64,000 nt of DNA from Paracoccaceae bacterium (GCA_024304985.1 JAMWZC010000004.1:411869-475868); one strand, 5' to 3'; positions 38,684 through 49,276 are shown, numbered from the stretch's first letter. Notes: generated from the letters alone by a model not told the origin. Numbers and translations are program-made.

Positions 38684-38710
38684 AAACGCCGCCATCCGTG
38701 GATGACGGCG
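38684..38710. terminator. Bidirectional terminator between sixA-like gene and bztD
   Basis: CGCCGCCATCC and GGATGACGGCG form an 11-bp stem with one mismatch and a 2-nt apex (effectively a short loop), in a 49-bp convergent gap. On the minus strand it is followed by TTTCTAT, so it best serves the bzt operon. Confidence 0.55.
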
Positions 38711-38732
38711 CCCAAGGCTGTCAAACGACGGA

Positions 38733-39530
38733 TCAGTGACCCAGAATCTGGCTCAGGAACAGTTTGGTCCGCTCGGATTGCGGGTTGTTGAAGAACTCTT
38801 CCGGTTCGTTCTGTTCCACGATCTGCCCCTGATCCATGAAGATCACGCGGTTGGCCACCTGACGCGCAAAGCCCATCTCATGCGTCACGCAGAGCATGGT
38901 CATGCCTTCTTCGGCCAGACTGACCATTGTGTCCAGAACCTCCTTGATCATCTCGGGGTCCAGCGCCGATGTCGGCTCGTCAAACAGCATAATCCGCGGA
39001 CGCATACACAGCGACCGGGCAATCGCGACGCGCTGCTGCTGACCACCGGACAACTGACCGGGATATTTGTCGGCCTGTTCGGGGATTTTCACCTTGGTCA
39101 GGAAATGCATCGCGATCTCTTCGGCTTCGCGCTTGGGGATCTTGCGCACCCAGATCGGTGCAAGGGTGCAGTTCTCCAGAATCGTCAGATGCGGGAACAG
39201 GTTGAAGTGCTGGAACACCATCCCAACCTCGGACCGGATCCGGTCGATATTCTTGAGGTCGGATGACAACACTGTGCCATCCACGGTGATCTTGCCCTTC
39301 TGATGTTCCTCCAGCGCGTTGATGCAGCGGATCAGCGTCGACTTACCCGAGCCCGACGGTCCCGCAATCACGATCCGCTCGCCACGATAGACGGTCAGGT
39401 CAATGTCGCGCAGCACATGGAAGCTGCCAAACCACTTGTTCATCTTCTCGATGGAAATCGCCACCTCGTCAGAGACATTGGCAGCCACACGTTCGATCGA
39501 GCCAGTCTGCGGTGCAATCTCGGCCATCAT
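38733..39530 (-). CDS. bztD: General L-amino acid ABC transporter, ATP-binding protein
   Basis: This 265-aa ATPase of the polar-amino-acid family has Walker [10 protein letters not shown], signature [13 protein letters not shown], Walker [13 protein letters not shown] and H-loop [10 protein letters not shown], all intact. It is last gene of a bztABCD/aapJQMP operon importing glutamate, glutamine, aspartate and asparagine. A second in-frame ATG follows directly and may be the true start. Confidence 0.93.
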   Translation of the reverse strand: MMAEIAPQTGSIERVAANVSDEVAISIEKMNKWFGSFHVLRDIDLTVYRGERIVIAGPSGSGKSTLIRCINALEEHQKGKITVDGTVLSSDLKNIDRIRSEVGMVFQHFNLFPHLTILENCTLAPIWVRKIPKREAEEIAMHFLTKVKIPEQADKYPGQLSGGQQQRVAIARSLCMRPRIMLFDEPTSALDPEMIKEVLDTMVSLAEEGMTMLCVTHEMGFARQVANRVIFMDQGQIVEQNEPEEFFNNPQSERTKLFLSQILGH

Positions 39531-39537
39531 ACTCTCC

Positions 39538-41037
39538 TCAACGGTGATCGGTCCGGAGGCGATGCTCCAGATACATGGAATAACGGGACATGAAGAAGCA
39601 GAACACGAAGAACAGCAGTCCCACGAAGATGTAGAGTTCCCAGTAGATACCGTTCCATTCTGCCGTGGCGCGGATCGCGTTGGTCAGGCCCAGCGGATCG
39701 CGCAGACCGATGAAGACAACCAACGTCGTATCCTTGAACAGGCCAATGAAGGTGTTCACGATACCCGGGATCGAGATCTTGAGCGCCTGCGGCAGGATGA
39801 TCAACCGCATGGATTTCCAGTAATCCAAACCCAGCGAGTTGGCGGCTTCGTACTGCCCGTTCGGCAGCGCGGCCAGACCGCCGCGCACCACTTCAGCCAG
39901 ATAGGCCGAAGCGAACAGCGTGACCATGATGATCACCCGCAACAGCAGGTCAAAGGTCGTGCCCGGCGGCAGGAAGTAGTTCAGCAGCAAGGAGGCCGTG
40001 AACAGCCACACGATCAGCGGCACGCCACGGATCACCTCGATGAAGGACACGCAGACCCACTTGATCAGTGGCATCGACGACTGCCGACCCAGCGCCAGCA
40101 CGATGCCCAGCGGCAGCGACAGCACAATCCCCGATGTGCCGATGATGATGGCCAGCATGAAGCCGCCAAACTGGTCGGACGGAATAGCCGTGAGCCCCCA
40201 TGGCAGTATGCTGTCCATCACGCTCAGAACCTTCGGCAGCAGCGGGAACAGCCCCGTGACGCCGAGGAAGGACAGCGGGTTCATGAAAATCACCAGAAAG
40301 GCCGCAAGCCCGGCAATTGTTCCGCCCAACATGCCGAATCTGGCCCCGACGGCACGGCCTATCAAGACGGTCGCCACAAGCCCCAAGGCCACCAGAATCG
40401 GAAGCCAGACCGACCCGCCCCAGAGCAGGAAGAAGGCCACAAATGGAAACGCCAGCGAGAACCACAGCATCACCCGCGGCAAGCCCGAGTAAAGGATTGG
40501 AGCCACCGCAACAACCAGCAGCGCCAGCGCCATCAGCGGACGCCAGTAGCCGAACAGGAAGATCAGGCCATTGCTTAGTTCGTTTTTCATGCCGGAGACG
40601 AATTCGACCCGTTGAGTCGCGTTGAGGCCGCCGTTGAACACAGCATCCGCCCCCCCGGCCGCCGCCAGAGCCTCCGCGTTGAAAAGGGTGGCCAGCAGGC
40701 GGTCATCGGTCGGGTAAAACCCGAACAGGATCTGCAACCAGCGTTCATTGATCACGGCCCAGCAAGCCGCCGACTCCAACCCGCGCGCGTCGCGGATTGC
40801 ACGACAGTCATTCAACGAGGTGGCATTCCACACCCCGTTCAGCGTCCACGGCAAAACGCCCGACAGCACATACCAGATCGCATAGAGCGACAAAGCAGTC
40901 AAAATCGCGTTGAACCATGACGATACAAGGTTCTCACGCACCCAACGGATCACGCCAACCTGACCCGGAGGCGGAGCTGCGGGGGCCAACATGTCGCGCC
41001 GGACGAAAGCGACGGGTTCGGTTCTTCCTGCGCTCAT
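39538..41037 (-). CDS. bztC: General L-amino acid ABC transporter, permease BztC
   Basis: This 499-aa permease has a hydrophobic N-terminal half (several extra helices and a loop with [29 protein letters not shown]) and a C-terminal His/Glu-type permease domain with the coupling loop [24 protein letters not shown]. It starts one base after the bztB stop. It partners BztB in a heterodimeric channel. Confidence 0.92.
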   Translation of the reverse strand: MSAGRTEPVAFVRRDMLAPAAPPPGQVGVIRWVRENLVSSWFNAILTALSLYAIWYVLSGVLPWTLNGVWNATSLNDCRAIRDARGLESAACWAVINERWLQILFGFYPTDDRLLATLFNAEALAAAGGADAVFNGGLNATQRVEFVSGMKNELSNGLIFLFGYWRPLMALALLVVAVAPILYSGLPRVMLWFSLAFPFVAFFLLWGGSVWLPILVALGLVATVLIGRAVGARFGMLGGTIAGLAAFLVIFMNPLSFLGVTGLFPLLPKVLSVMDSILPWGLTAIPSDQFGGFMLAIIIGTSGIVLSLPLGIVLALGRQSSMPLIKWVCVSFIEVIRGVPLIVWLFTASLLLNYFLPPGTTFDLLLRVIIMVTLFASAYLAEVVRGGLAALPNGQYEAANSLGLDYWKSMRLIILPQALKISIPGIVNTFIGLFKDTTLVVFIGLRDPLGLTNAIRATAEWNGIYWELYIFVGLLFFVFCFFMSRYSMYLEHRLRTDHR

Positions 41038-41038
41038 G

Positions 41039-42253
41039 TCACCGCTCCTTCAGCTTGACGCTGGAGTTGTACAGATTCATCACGGCCGAGATGATCAGAC
41101 TGGTGATCAGATAGAAAATGCCCAGAAGCAGCATCCCCTCCAGTTCGCGGCCGGTCTGGTTGATCGTGATCCCGCCAAGGGTCGAACGCACGTCCATATA
41201 TCCCACGGCGATGGCCAGCGACGAGTTCTTGGTCAGGTTCAGATATTGCGAGATCAGCGGCGGGATGATCACCCGCAGCGCCTGAGGCAGGATGATCAAC
41301 TGCATCGTGCGATTGGGCTGGATACCCAGCGCGAAAGCCGCCTCTGTCTGTCCCTTCGAAATGGCAAGGATGCCCGAACGCACGATCTCGGCGATGAAGG
41401 CCGAGGTATAGAGCGAAAGTGCCAGCCACAGCGCGATGAAGGAGTTGCGGATCTGGAGACCACCCGCAAAGTTGAAGCCACCCAGTTCCGGCGTTTCCAG
41501 CGTGACCGGACGACCCATCAGGAAATAGGCCAACAGTGTCGGCACGAAGAACAACGCCAGCGACAGGCGGAACACGGGCAGAATCTGTCCGGTATCCTGC
41601 TGCCTTTTGCGGGCAATATGGCGCAGCACAAAGATGCCGATAACGGACAGGACAAAGACCGCGACAACAAAACCGGAGCCCTCAGCCCAGATCGGGCGCG
41701 GGATATACACGCCCCGGTTCGAGATGGCGACACTGTCCCACAGGATCATCGAGGCGCTGCCCCCCTCGCGGAACTCGCGCGGTTGCGGCGTGGCTTCGGT
41801 CATGACGGCGAAAACGATCAGGATCCAGATCAGCAAAGGCGTATTGCGCATCGCCTCGACATAGAAGGTCATGATCTTGGCAACGATCCAGTTGCTGGAC
41901 AGGCGCAGGACACCTGCCAGCACACCAATGATCGTGGCCAGAATACAGCCGAGTGCTGCCACAACCAACGTGTTCAGGATCCCCACCAAGGCGGCGCGCG
42001 CATGCGTATCCTGTGACGTGAACGGTATCAGCTGCTGGTTGATGTCATATCCGGCTGTGCTCCAGAGGAAGCCGAAGCGGATATCCTTGCCCAGAGCGGC
42101 AAGGTTCGTCACCGTATTGTCAACCAGCTCGACCAGCAGAAGCATGATGAGGATCGCCGCGACAACCTGAATGGTCATCGAGCGGTATCGCGCATCGTAA
42201 AGAAGCTGGCTTAGGCGGAAGGTCTCGCGCGGTGGGTCTGTCGCTTCGGCCAT
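41039..42253 (-). CDS. bztB: General L-amino acid ABC transporter, permease BztB
   Basis: This 404-aa permease has about eight hydrophobic segments and a coupling loop [27 protein letters not shown] at 42253 is preferred, with CAGGAG upstream. It lies between bztA (with a hairpin in the 130-bp spacer) and bztC (1-bp gap). Confidence 0.93.
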   Translation of the reverse strand: MAEATDPPRETFRLSQLLYDARYRSMTIQVVAAILIMLLLVELVDNTVTNLAALGKDIRFGFLWSTAGYDINQQLIPFTSQDTHARAALVGILNTLVVAALGCILATIIGVLAGVLRLSSNWIVAKIMTFYVEAMRNTPLLIWILIVFAVMTEATPQPREFREGGSASMILWDSVAISNRGVYIPRPIWAEGSGFVVAVFVLSVIGIFVLRHIARKRQQDTGQILPVFRLSLALFFVPTLLAYFLMGRPVTLETPELGGFNFAGGLQIRNSFIALWLALSLYTSAFIAEIVRSGILAISKGQTEAAFALGIQPNRTMQLIILPQALRVIIPPLISQYLNLTKNSSLAIAVGYMDVRSTLGGITINQTGRELEGMLLLGIFYLITSLIISAVMNLYNSSVKLKER

Positions 42254-42343
42254 GCGCACTCCTGAACAGAAAATGAGAGACATGAGGTCAGGCAAGGACC
42301 TGACCCGCGAAGGTTCTACATTCAATCAGACGGGTAACAGAAA

Positions 42344-42370
42344 AGGGGCCCGGCACATGGCCGGACCCCT
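42344..42370 (-). other. Hairpin in the bztA-bztB spacer
   Basis: AGGGGCCCGGC and GCCGGACCCCT pair over 11 bp with one mismatch and a 5-nt loop. On the minus strand it is followed by TTTTC, so it may be a leaky terminator that lowers permease expression relative to the abundant binding protein. Confidence 0.7.
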
Positions 42371-42383
42371 GTTCGTTACATGA

Positions 42384-43403
42384 TCAGCGGAAAGGCGGTG
42401 CGTAGAGCAGGCCGCCTTCGGTCCACTGTGCGTTCAGACCACGGGCCAGACCGATCGGGGTGGCCTCGCCGATGTTACGCTCGAACACTTCGCCGTAGTT
42501 GCCAACGGCGGCAATCGCGCGGACGGCCCAATCCTTGTCCAGACCGATCATTGCGCCCAGTTCACCTTCGGTGCCCAGCAGACGATTGATCTCGGGGTTG
42601 GTGGTCGGGCCTGCGGCCAGCTCCATCACGTTGGCCGAGGTCACGCCATACTCTTCAGCCGCGATCAGCGCGTTCAGGGTCCAGCGGACGATATCGCCCC
42701 ACTCGCTGTCACCATGGCGCACTGCGGGTCCAAGCGGCTCTTTCGAGACGACTTCCGGCAGAATCACATGTTCGCCCGCGTTCTCGAAAGTAGCGCGGGT
42801 CGCGGCCAGGCCCGAGATATCCGTCGTGTAGACGTCGCAAGCACCGGCCAGATACTGCTGCTGGCCTTCGGCGTTGGTGGCAACCGGAACCGGCTCATAG
42901 CTGATGTTGTTCACACGGAAGAAATCAGCGAGGTTCAGCTCGGTGGTGGTGCCGGTCTGGATGCAGACCGTGGTGCCGTCCAGTTCCTTGGCCGAGGACA
43001 CGCCGATGTCATTGCGGACCATGAAGCCTTGACCGTCGTAGTAGTTCACACCGACAAAATCCAGTTTCAGGTCGGTATCGCGCGAGAAGGTCCAGGTGGA
43101 GTTGCGGATCAGAACGTCAACTTCGCCAGCCGCCAGCGCGGTGAAACGGGTCTGGCTGGTCAGCGGAACGAATTCCACGGCCTGTGCATCGCCCAGAACG
43201 GCAGCCGCGATGGCACGGCACAGCGAGACGTCAAAGCCCTGCCAGACGCCATTGGCATCCGGAGCCGCGAAGCCGGCCAGGCCTTCGTTCGAGCCACACT
43301 TGAGGCTGCCGCGCGCCTTGACATCGTCAATGGTCGCCGCAGCCGAAGCGCCGGCAGCAAGGCCCGCGACCGTCAGTGCACCCAAGAATACCTTTTTGTT
43401 CAT
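42384..43403 (-). CDS. bztA: General L-amino acid ABC transporter, substrate-binding protein
   Basis: This 339-aa periplasmic protein has a signal peptide MNKKVFLGALTVAGLAAGASA and a family-3 solute-binding domain (VKARGSLKCGSNEGLAGFAAPDANGVWQGFDVSLCRAIAAAVLG). The terminal LNAQWTEGGLLYAPPFR is typical of BztA/AapJ. GGAAGAGG precedes the ATG. First gene of bztABCD. Confidence 0.94.
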   Translation of the reverse strand: MNKKVFLGALTVAGLAAGASAAATIDDVKARGSLKCGSNEGLAGFAAPDANGVWQGFDVSLCRAIAAAVLGDAQAVEFVPLTSQTRFTALAAGEVDVLIRNSTWTFSRDTDLKLDFVGVNYYDGQGFMVRNDIGVSSAKELDGTTVCIQTGTTTELNLADFFRVNNISYEPVPVATNAEGQQQYLAGACDVYTTDISGLAATRATFENAGEHVILPEVVSKEPLGPAVRHGDSEWGDIVRWTLNALIAAEEYGVTSANVMELAAGPTTNPEINRLLGTEGELGAMIGLDKDWAVRAIAAVGNYGEVFERNIGEATPIGLARGLNAQWTEGGLLYAPPFR

Positions 43404-43599
43404 TTTTACCTCTTCCTGATTGACCGCTCTTTCAGCAGAGCGTTTCTCCCGGCCCAGGGCTGGGTTGGCTGGTTCAGAGGGGCAGCACCCCTCAATGGTG
43501 CTAACATTGGGCGGATTCATCGCAATCCGTCAAGTCACTCATCACGTTTTGGAAAGCAGGAATGCCTGTTTCCGTAGCGGTAGCCTCCGGAATGGGCGG

Positions 43600-44316
43600 T
43601 CAATCTGTCCGGCGCGAAAGATCATGGAAGGATTTCGCGTGCAGAAAGGCAGATCGTTTCGTCTCGGCCAAAGCCTCGGCCTCGTCGTCCGCCCCCCATT
43701 GTTCGATCTGCCAGTCCTCATCCAGACGCGACAGCCGCCAGATCTCATCCGCCGAAAGATGATCCATCTGTGCCGCAAATCCGAGAATCAGTGACCCCGA
43801 CAAACTGACCAGATCGTGAAATGCGGCGAGGGTAAAATTGTCCATCGCATGAACTCGGGACGACAGTTGCGCCAGCACCGCCGGATCCTGCGGCACATGA
43901 ACCACGCCCGAGGCCGTGGACAGGCGCACACCCAGTTCGGCCTCGGCCCAGTCCAGCAGCGGGTCCCACATCTGCGCCTGCCGCTGGATCAGTTCAACAG
44001 GCCCCGGCGCGCGGTAGCACAGCATGTCACTGTCGCCATAATCCGCGATCATCTGCGCAACCTCGGCATGCTGGACTGCGACCTTGTCGATGGCGGCATT
44101 GGCGGAACGTGTGACGGGCATGGTGCGCGGGTCGATGGCTCCCTCCTGCGCGTCCCATTCGGCGGCGATCGCCACGGCCATGGCGCGGGTCGGCACGATC
44201 AGCGGCGTCTTGGCGGGTGTCTTGACGGCGCGACCATCCAGTTGGACGGTGAACCCACCCTCGATCGGCACCACGTTGGCCTCTGTCCAGAACCGTTTCG
44301 CCTTCCACTCGCTCAT
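43600..44316 (-). CDS. ATP12-family F1-ATPase assembly chaperone
   Basis: This 238-aa protein matches ATP12 (KRFWTEANVVPIEGGFTVQLDGRAVKTPAKTPLIVPT, AIAAEWDAQEGAIDP, DSDMLCYRAPGP, WDPLLDWAE). In mitochondria and alphaproteobacteria ATP12 assists F1 alpha-subunit assembly. It overlaps the HAD gene by 4 bases and is the last of a four-gene overlapping chain. Confidence 0.9.
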   Translation of the reverse strand: MSEWKAKRFWTEANVVPIEGGFTVQLDGRAVKTPAKTPLIVPTRAMAVAIAAEWDAQEGAIDPRTMPVTRSANAAIDKVAVQHAEVAQMIADYGDSDMLCYRAPGPVELIQRQAQMWDPLLDWAEAELGVRLSTASGVVHVPQDPAVLAQLSSRVHAMDNFTLAAFHDLVSLSGSLILGFAAQMDHLSADEIWRLSRLDEDWQIEQWGADDEAEALAETKRSAFLHAKSFHDLSRRTD

Positions 44317-44996
44317 GCCGCGATCCTCCAGAGTTCCTCCAGCCGGACGGGGAGATCATCGAAACGGTCGATCACGCAACTTGCCGATGTCAGGGCAGCG
44401 GGCGCGTGATAGCCCCAACTGACCCCGATCCCCCGGATTCCGGCGGCGCGGGCCATGTCCATGTCATAGCTTGTATCCCCCACCATGACCGCATCCGCCG
44501 GATCAACCCCGGTTTCGCGCATCGCCGCCAGCAGCATCGAGGGATGCGGCTTGGACGGATGATGATCTGCCACCTGCCGCGTCAGGAACAACCCCTCCAG
44601 CCCGTGACTGGCGATCAAGGCGTCCAGACCCCGCTGCGACTTGCCCGTGGCGACCCCCAGCAGCGTGTGAGACTGGCGCGAGAGAAGATCCAGCACATCG
44701 CGCGCACCTGGATAGAGCGGTGATGTCTGGCGCGTGTCGCTGTCCAGACGCGAACGCATGTAGGATTGCTTGTACCCCGCCACCAGTTCGTCGCGCAGCA
44801 CCACGGGCAAATCGGGCACCAGTCGCGCCATCGCCTCGGTCAGGGATAGCCCCACGATGGACAGCACAGCCTCACGTGGCGGCACATCCAGCCCCTGCAT
44901 TGCAAAGGATGCGGCCATCGCACCCAGAATATCAGCCTGACTGTCGACCAGCGTGCCGTCGACATCAAAGATTACCAATCTCAAACGATCCGTCAC
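44313..44996 (-). CDS. HAD-family hydrolase, phosphoglycolate-phosphatase-like
   Basis: This 227-aa HAD phosphatase has nucleophile motif I FDVDGTLVDSQ, motif II in LGVATGKSQRG, motif III KPHPSM and motif IV VGDTSYDMDMA. A helical cap domain lies at about residues 15-85. Gph-like length. Its start overlaps the RluC stop by 4 bases; the true substrate is not certain. Confidence 0.87.
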   Translation of the reverse strand: MTDRLRLVIFDVDGTLVDSQADILGAMAASFAMQGLDVPPREAVLSIVGLSLTEAMARLVPDLPVVLRDELVAGYKQSYMRSRLDSDTRQTSPLYPGARDVLDLLSRQSHTLLGVATGKSQRGLDALIASHGLEGLFLTRQVADHHPSKPHPSMLLAAMRETGVDPADAVMVGDTSYDMDMARAAGIRGIGVSWGYHAPAALTSASCVIDRFDDLPVRLEELWRIAA

Positions 44997-46036
44997 CGCA
45001 GCGCCTCGAACGGGTCTTCGGCGGCCAGATCCTCGGTCCAGCCGAAGGTGTCCCAGCTATGGGCCATGTGATCCGGCAGCGGCGCCGTGATGGTCACAAC
45101 CTTGCGCGTGTGGGGATGCTCGAAGCGCAGCATCCGCGCGTGCAGGTGCAGCTTCTTGGAAATGATCCCACCCAATTGCGCACCCCAGCCATCGCCAAGG
45201 TTCTCCTGCCCTGACCCGCCATATTTGCCATCCCCGATAATGGGATGACCGATCTCGGCCATATGCGCGCGCAGCTGATGCGTGCGACCCGTCAGCGGCT
45301 CCATCGCCACCCAAGAGGCGCGCCCGCCCACGCGGTAAAGCGTTGCATAAAGGGTATGCGCGCGTTTCGCGCCGGGAGTCTTGTCGATGTCGCGGGGATG
45401 GACGGCCAGCATCTTCTCGCCCTCGCCCTTGGCCCCATGCCCCGGTGCCTTGACCAGACCGAACTTGATCTCGCCTAGATAGGGGGTCGGCACTCCGGCA
45501 ACCAGCGCCCAATAGATCTTGCGCGTCTCACGATGGCGGAACGCCTCGGTCAGTGCGGCGGCAGTCTTGCGGTCGCGGGCCAGCACCAGAACGCCGGTCG
45601 TGTCCTTGTCCAGACGATGCACCAGACGCGGTTTTTCGTCATAGCCAAAGCGAAGCGCCTCGGCCAATCCGTCCACATGTTTGACAGTCTTGCTGCCGCC
45701 TTGCGTTGGCAGACCAGCCGGCTTGTTCAGCGCGATGATATGGTCGTCCCGGTAGATCACCGCGTCCTGCATCATCTTGACATCGGACGGAGACATCCGC
45801 GTCTCGGTCACAACGGTCATCTGTTCCGGATCGGGCAAAGGCGGCACGCGGACCTGTTGACCTGCGGAAAGCCGGGTTGCCGCTTTCACACGGCCACCGT
45901 CCACACGCAATTCACCCTTGCGGCACATTTTCTCGACCATGCCTTGGGTCAGATGCGGAAAGATGCGGCGCAGCCAACGGTCCAGCCGTTGATCGCTATC
46001 CGCCTCGGACACGGGAATGGTCTGGACACGGCTCAT
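44993..46036 (-). CDS. RluC/RluD-family 23S rRNA pseudouridine synthase
   Basis: This 347-aa enzyme has an N-terminal S4 RNA-binding domain (about residues 15-75, WLRRIFPHLTQGMVEKMCRKGELRVDGGRV) and a catalytic domain with Asp143 in HRLDKDTTGVL, plus GRTHQLRAHMAEIGHPIIGDGKYG. RluC is more likely than RluD from its style. It overlaps the crcB start and HAD genes by 4 bases each. Confidence 0.92.
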   Translation of the reverse strand: MSRVQTIPVSEADSDQRLDRWLRRIFPHLTQGMVEKMCRKGELRVDGGRVKAATRLSAGQQVRVPPLPDPEQMTVVTETRMSPSDVKMMQDAVIYRDDHIIALNKPAGLPTQGGSKTVKHVDGLAEALRFGYDEKPRLVHRLDKDTTGVLVLARDRKTAAALTEAFRHRETRKIYWALVAGVPTPYLGEIKFGLVKAPGHGAKGEGEKMLAVHPRDIDKTPGAKRAHTLYATLYRVGGRASWVAMEPLTGRTHQLRAHMAEIGHPIIGDGKYGGSGQENLGDGWGAQLGGIISKKLHLHARMLRFEHPHTRKVVTITAPLPDHMAHSWDTFGWTEDLAAEDPFEALR

Positions 46037-46410
46037 TGGAATACCTCTCTCGCGACCACCATGGCCAGCGCCAGCGCGCTGAGCGACAGGATCACCGACG
46101 CCCCCACATAGAAAGCGGCCAGCATAGTCTCGCCCCGCTCGTAAAGGGCCATCGCATCAAGCGAAAAGGCCGAGAATGTCGTGAACCCGCCAAGCAGGCC
46201 CGTCAACAGAAAGGGGGCCAGTCGGGTGTCGTCGCGCTGCGCCAGAACCACGACCAGAAGCCCCATCAGGAACGATCCGATCACGTTCACCGCCAATGTG
46301 CCCCATGGGAAACCTGCCCCCAGAAAGCGCACGGCGCCAAGCGAGGTCAGATAACGGGCCGAAGCCCCTATAGCGCCGCCAAGGGCAACCTGAAAAAGCG
46401 TGCTCAACAT
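46033..46410 (-). CDS. crcB: Fluoride channel CrcB (Fluc)
   Basis: This 125-aa four-helix membrane protein exports fluoride as a dual-topology dimer. GASARYL, PWGTLAVNVIGSFLMG and GGFTTFSAFS (the fluoride-path Phe box region) are present. ATG at 46410 is used. It heads the chain crcB-rluC-HAD-ATP12, and no fluoride riboswitch fold was recognised upstream. Confidence 0.94.
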   Translation of the reverse strand: MLSTLFQVALGGAIGASARYLTSLGAVRFLGAGFPWGTLAVNVIGSFLMGLLVVVLAQRDDTRLAPFLLTGLLGGFTTFSAFSLDAMALYERGETMLAAFYVGASVILSLSALALAMVVAREVFQ

Positions 46411-46477
46411 GTCCGCACCAGTGGCGAGGGGGGCGGGGAATGTCAAGTTTTCCCATGGTTCACCCGCCCCGGCGGGT

Positions 46478-47791
46478 TCAGCCCGGACCGCGTTTGGCCC
46501 GCAACTTGGCAAAGTAATCGAGGCGGCGTTTCAACTCCCGCTCGAACCCACGCTCGACCGGTTGATAGAGGACTGGCCGCTTCACCCCGTCGGGGAAATA
46601 GTTCTGCCCGGAAAAGCCATCCTCGGCATCGTGGTCATAGGCGTAGTCTGCCCCGTAACCCTGTTCCTTCATCAGCTTGGTGGGTGCATTCAGGATATGT
46701 TTCGGCGGCGGTTCGGACCCGGTCTGGCGCGCCAGCGCCATCGCCGCCTTGAAACCCACATAGCCCGCATTGGATTTCGGCGCGAGCGCCAGATAGGCCA
46801 CCGCCTGGCCCAGCGCCAACTCCCCCTCGGGGCTGCCAAGCCGTTCATAAGTCTCCCAAGCCTGCAAACACACGGCTTGCGCCTGCGGATCGGCAAGGCC
46901 GATATCCTCGACCGCCATCCGGGTCAGACGGCGGGCCAGATAGCGCGGGTCCTCGCCCCCGGTCAGCATGCGGGCGAACCAATAAAGCGCAGCATCCGGG
47001 TCCGAACCACGCACGGATTTGTGCAACGCAGAAATCAGGTTGTAGTGCTCATCCCCCGACTTGTCGTATTTCGCCGCCCGCTTCATCAACCGTGTCGCCA
47101 GCGCGTCGGTATCCAGCTTGCCCTCGACCTTCCATGCGGCCACCTGCTCGATCAGGTTCAAAAGCGCGCGCCCATCCCCATCGGCCATTTCCAACAAGGC
47201 CTCGCGCGCAGGTCCGGTCAGTGGAAGAGCACGGGCCATCTCCTTTTCGGCCCGCTGCGCCAGACGCTCCAGATCTGCAAGTTCCAGCCGCTTGAGGACC
47301 AGAACCTGCGCGCGGCTCAACAACGCCGCATTCAGTTCGAAACTCGGGTTCTCGGTCGTAGCCCCCACCAGAAGGATCGTGCCGTCTTCCATATGCGGCA
47401 GAAACCCGTCCTGCTGAGCCTTGTTGAAACGGTGGATCTCATCCACGAACAGCAGCGTCCCCTGCCCGTTCGCGCGGCGCATCTTGGCGGCCTCGAACAC
47501 CTTTCGCAGTTCAGGCACGCCAGTGAAGATCGCGCTGATCTGGACGAAATGCAGATCCGTCTCATCCGCCAGAAGCCGTGCGATGGTAGTCTTGCCCACA
47601 CCGGGCGGCCCCCACAGAATCAACGAGGGCAGCGACCCCGAGGACAGCATCACCCCCAAAGGCGCATCCGGCCCCAGCACCTGTTCCTGCCCGATCACCT
47701 GATCCAGCCGCTGCGGTCTCAACCTGTCGGCCAGCGGACGTGGGCCCGCCTTTGCAGGCTCGGTCGCGCCATTATCAAACAGATCCGCCAT
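46478..47791 (-). CDS. rarA: Replication-associated recombination protein A (MgsA/RarA)
   Basis: This 437-aa AAA+ clamp-loader-like ATPase has Walker A GPPGVGKTT, Walker B LLFVDEIHRFNK, sensor 1 GATTENPS, arginine-finger region SRAQV and C-terminal RarA segments (KSVRGSDPDAALYWFARML, MKEQGYGADYAYDHD). It acts at stalled forks. The start ATG lies just after the protease gene stop on the same strand (5-bp gap). Confidence 0.95.
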   Translation of the reverse strand: MADLFDNGATEPAKAGPRPLADRLRPQRLDQVIGQEQVLGPDAPLGVMLSSGSLPSLILWGPPGVGKTTIARLLADETDLHFVQISAIFTGVPELRKVFEAAKMRRANGQGTLLFVDEIHRFNKAQQDGFLPHMEDGTILLVGATTENPSFELNAALLSRAQVLVLKRLELADLERLAQRAEKEMARALPLTGPAREALLEMADGDGRALLNLIEQVAAWKVEGKLDTDALATRLMKRAAKYDKSGDEHYNLISALHKSVRGSDPDAALYWFARMLTGGEDPRYLARRLTRMAVEDIGLADPQAQAVCLQAWETYERLGSPEGELALGQAVAYLALAPKSNAGYVGFKAAMALARQTGSEPPPKHILNAPTKLMKEQGYGADYAYDHDAEDGFSGQNYFPDGVKRPVLYQPVERGFERELKRRLDYFAKLRAKRGPG

Positions 47792-47795
47792 CGCC

Positions 47796-49196
47796 CTAGA
47801 GCCTGCTGCGGAGCGAAAGGCGTTGCAAGCCGCGTTGCAGATCAATCGACAAGGCCCGGGCTGCAATCGCGTCCACCAGCGCGTCAGACACCTGCCCTGT
47901 CTGAGCTATGGCCGCGCCATTGATGGCAAGGATCACATCACCCGGCTGAATCCCCAGCCGCGCACCATATGGACCGGGATTTTCAACGATCACCCCGCCG
48001 GTGGCCAACGGCAGGTTGAACTCGGCCAGAACGGCTGGGTTCACGTTCAGCACCACAAGGCCCGGCAAGGGCGTGCGCTCGTCCATCTCGCGCCGATCAC
48101 GCGGAGGCGTATCAGGCGCGGCACGCAACTCCACCGCGACGGTGGTTTCCACTCCATCGCGCATGGTCGTGACCTGCGCCACTTCACCCAAACCTGCCAC
48201 GCTCATACGAAAGACCATCTCGGCGGGCGTGTTCACCGGCTGGCCATCCACGGACAGAATCACGTCACCGGGCGCAAGGCCCGCATCGGCAAAGGGACTG
48301 GCCGGATGCAGCCCGGAAATCAGGATACCGCCCGGACGCGTCAATCCAAGGGAGGCCGCGATATCCGCATCGACCGACTGCCCAGACATGCCCGCCCATG
48401 GCCGCTCGAACCGCGTGCGTCCTTCGCGGGCCTGCTCGACAAAGCGGGCAACCAGATTGGCGGGAATGGCGAAACCGATCCCGTTCGATCCACCCGACCG
48501 TGTCAGGATCGAGGTATTGACCCCGATCAGATCGCCGTTCACGTCGATCAGCGCCCCGCCGGAATTGCCAGGATTGATCGCCGCATCCGTCTGGATGAAA
48601 TACCCCCGGCCCGTGCCCGACGCGGTGCCCGACCTTGCCAGCCCAGATACGATGCCGCTGCTGACCGTCTGGCCGACGCCAAAGGGATTGCCGATGGCCA
48701 GCACCAATTCCCCCACCTCGACGCTGTCACTGTCGCGCAGGGAAAGCGCAGGCAGGTCCGCCGCGCCTTCCAGCTGCAGAAGCGCCAGATCGCTTTCTTC
48801 GTCTCCCAGGATCACAGAGGCGTTGAATTCGCGCCGGTCGGCCAGCACGATGCGAATATCCGTCGCCTCGCCCACAACGTGATAGTTCGACACCACGATC
48901 CCATCGGCCGACAGGATCACCCCAGAGCCAAGGCTGTTCTGCACCTGCGGGCGCACGGTGCCAAAATCGCGAAACAGACCCTCGAAGAATGGATCGCCAG
49001 CAAAAGGGCTGTCGCGCACCGCGACAACGCGCTTGGCGTAGATATTGACGACCGCGGGCGCGGCCTCTTTCACCAACGGCGCAAAGCCCATCTGGATCTC
49101 GGCCTGACTGGCAGGCACGCGCATCTGTGCCGCCAGAGGAAGGGGCGCCAACACTGCGGACATCACCGACAGGATGACAAGAGCGGAGCGGAGCAT
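47796..49196 (-). CDS. Periplasmic Do-like serine protease (DegP/DegQ family)
   Basis: This 466-aa protease has a signal peptide (cleavage near A-A-Q, about residue 24), a trypsin-like domain with intact triad His106 (SNYHVVG), Asp136 (ESDLALL) and Ser212 (NPGNSGGAL), and two PDZ domains (about 285-365 and 385-465). ATG at 49196 is used, since no signal peptide fits an earlier start. It is followed by rarA. It degrades misfolded envelope proteins. Confidence 0.93.
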   Translation of the reverse strand: MLRSALVILSVMSAVLAPLPLAAQMRVPASQAEIQMGFAPLVKEAAPAVVNIYAKRVVAVRDSPFAGDPFFEGLFRDFGTVRPQVQNSLGSGVILSADGIVVSNYHVVGEATDIRIVLADRREFNASVILGDEESDLALLQLEGAADLPALSLRDSDSVEVGELVLAIGNPFGVGQTVSSGIVSGLARSGTASGTGRGYFIQTDAAINPGNSGGALIDVNGDLIGVNTSILTRSGGSNGIGFAIPANLVARFVEQAREGRTRFERPWAGMSGQSVDADIAASLGLTRPGGILISGLHPASPFADAGLAPGDVILSVDGQPVNTPAEMVFRMSVAGLGEVAQVTTMRDGVETTVAVELRAAPDTPPRDRREMDERTPLPGLVVLNVNPAVLAEFNLPLATGGVIVENPGPYGARLGIQPGDVILAINGAAIAQTGQVSDALVDAIAARALSIDLQRGLQRLSLRSRL

Positions 49197-49276
49197 CACA
49201 TCCTCCTTTTTCCTTTGCCCTGATATGAGCGGCAGGACCCGGATATGCAAGTTCCAGCGCGAGAGGTCCGAAACGC

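Noticed and set aside
46411..46477. Fluoride riboswitch before crcB
   Set aside because: The 67-bp space upstream of crcB shows no recognisable riboswitch fold.
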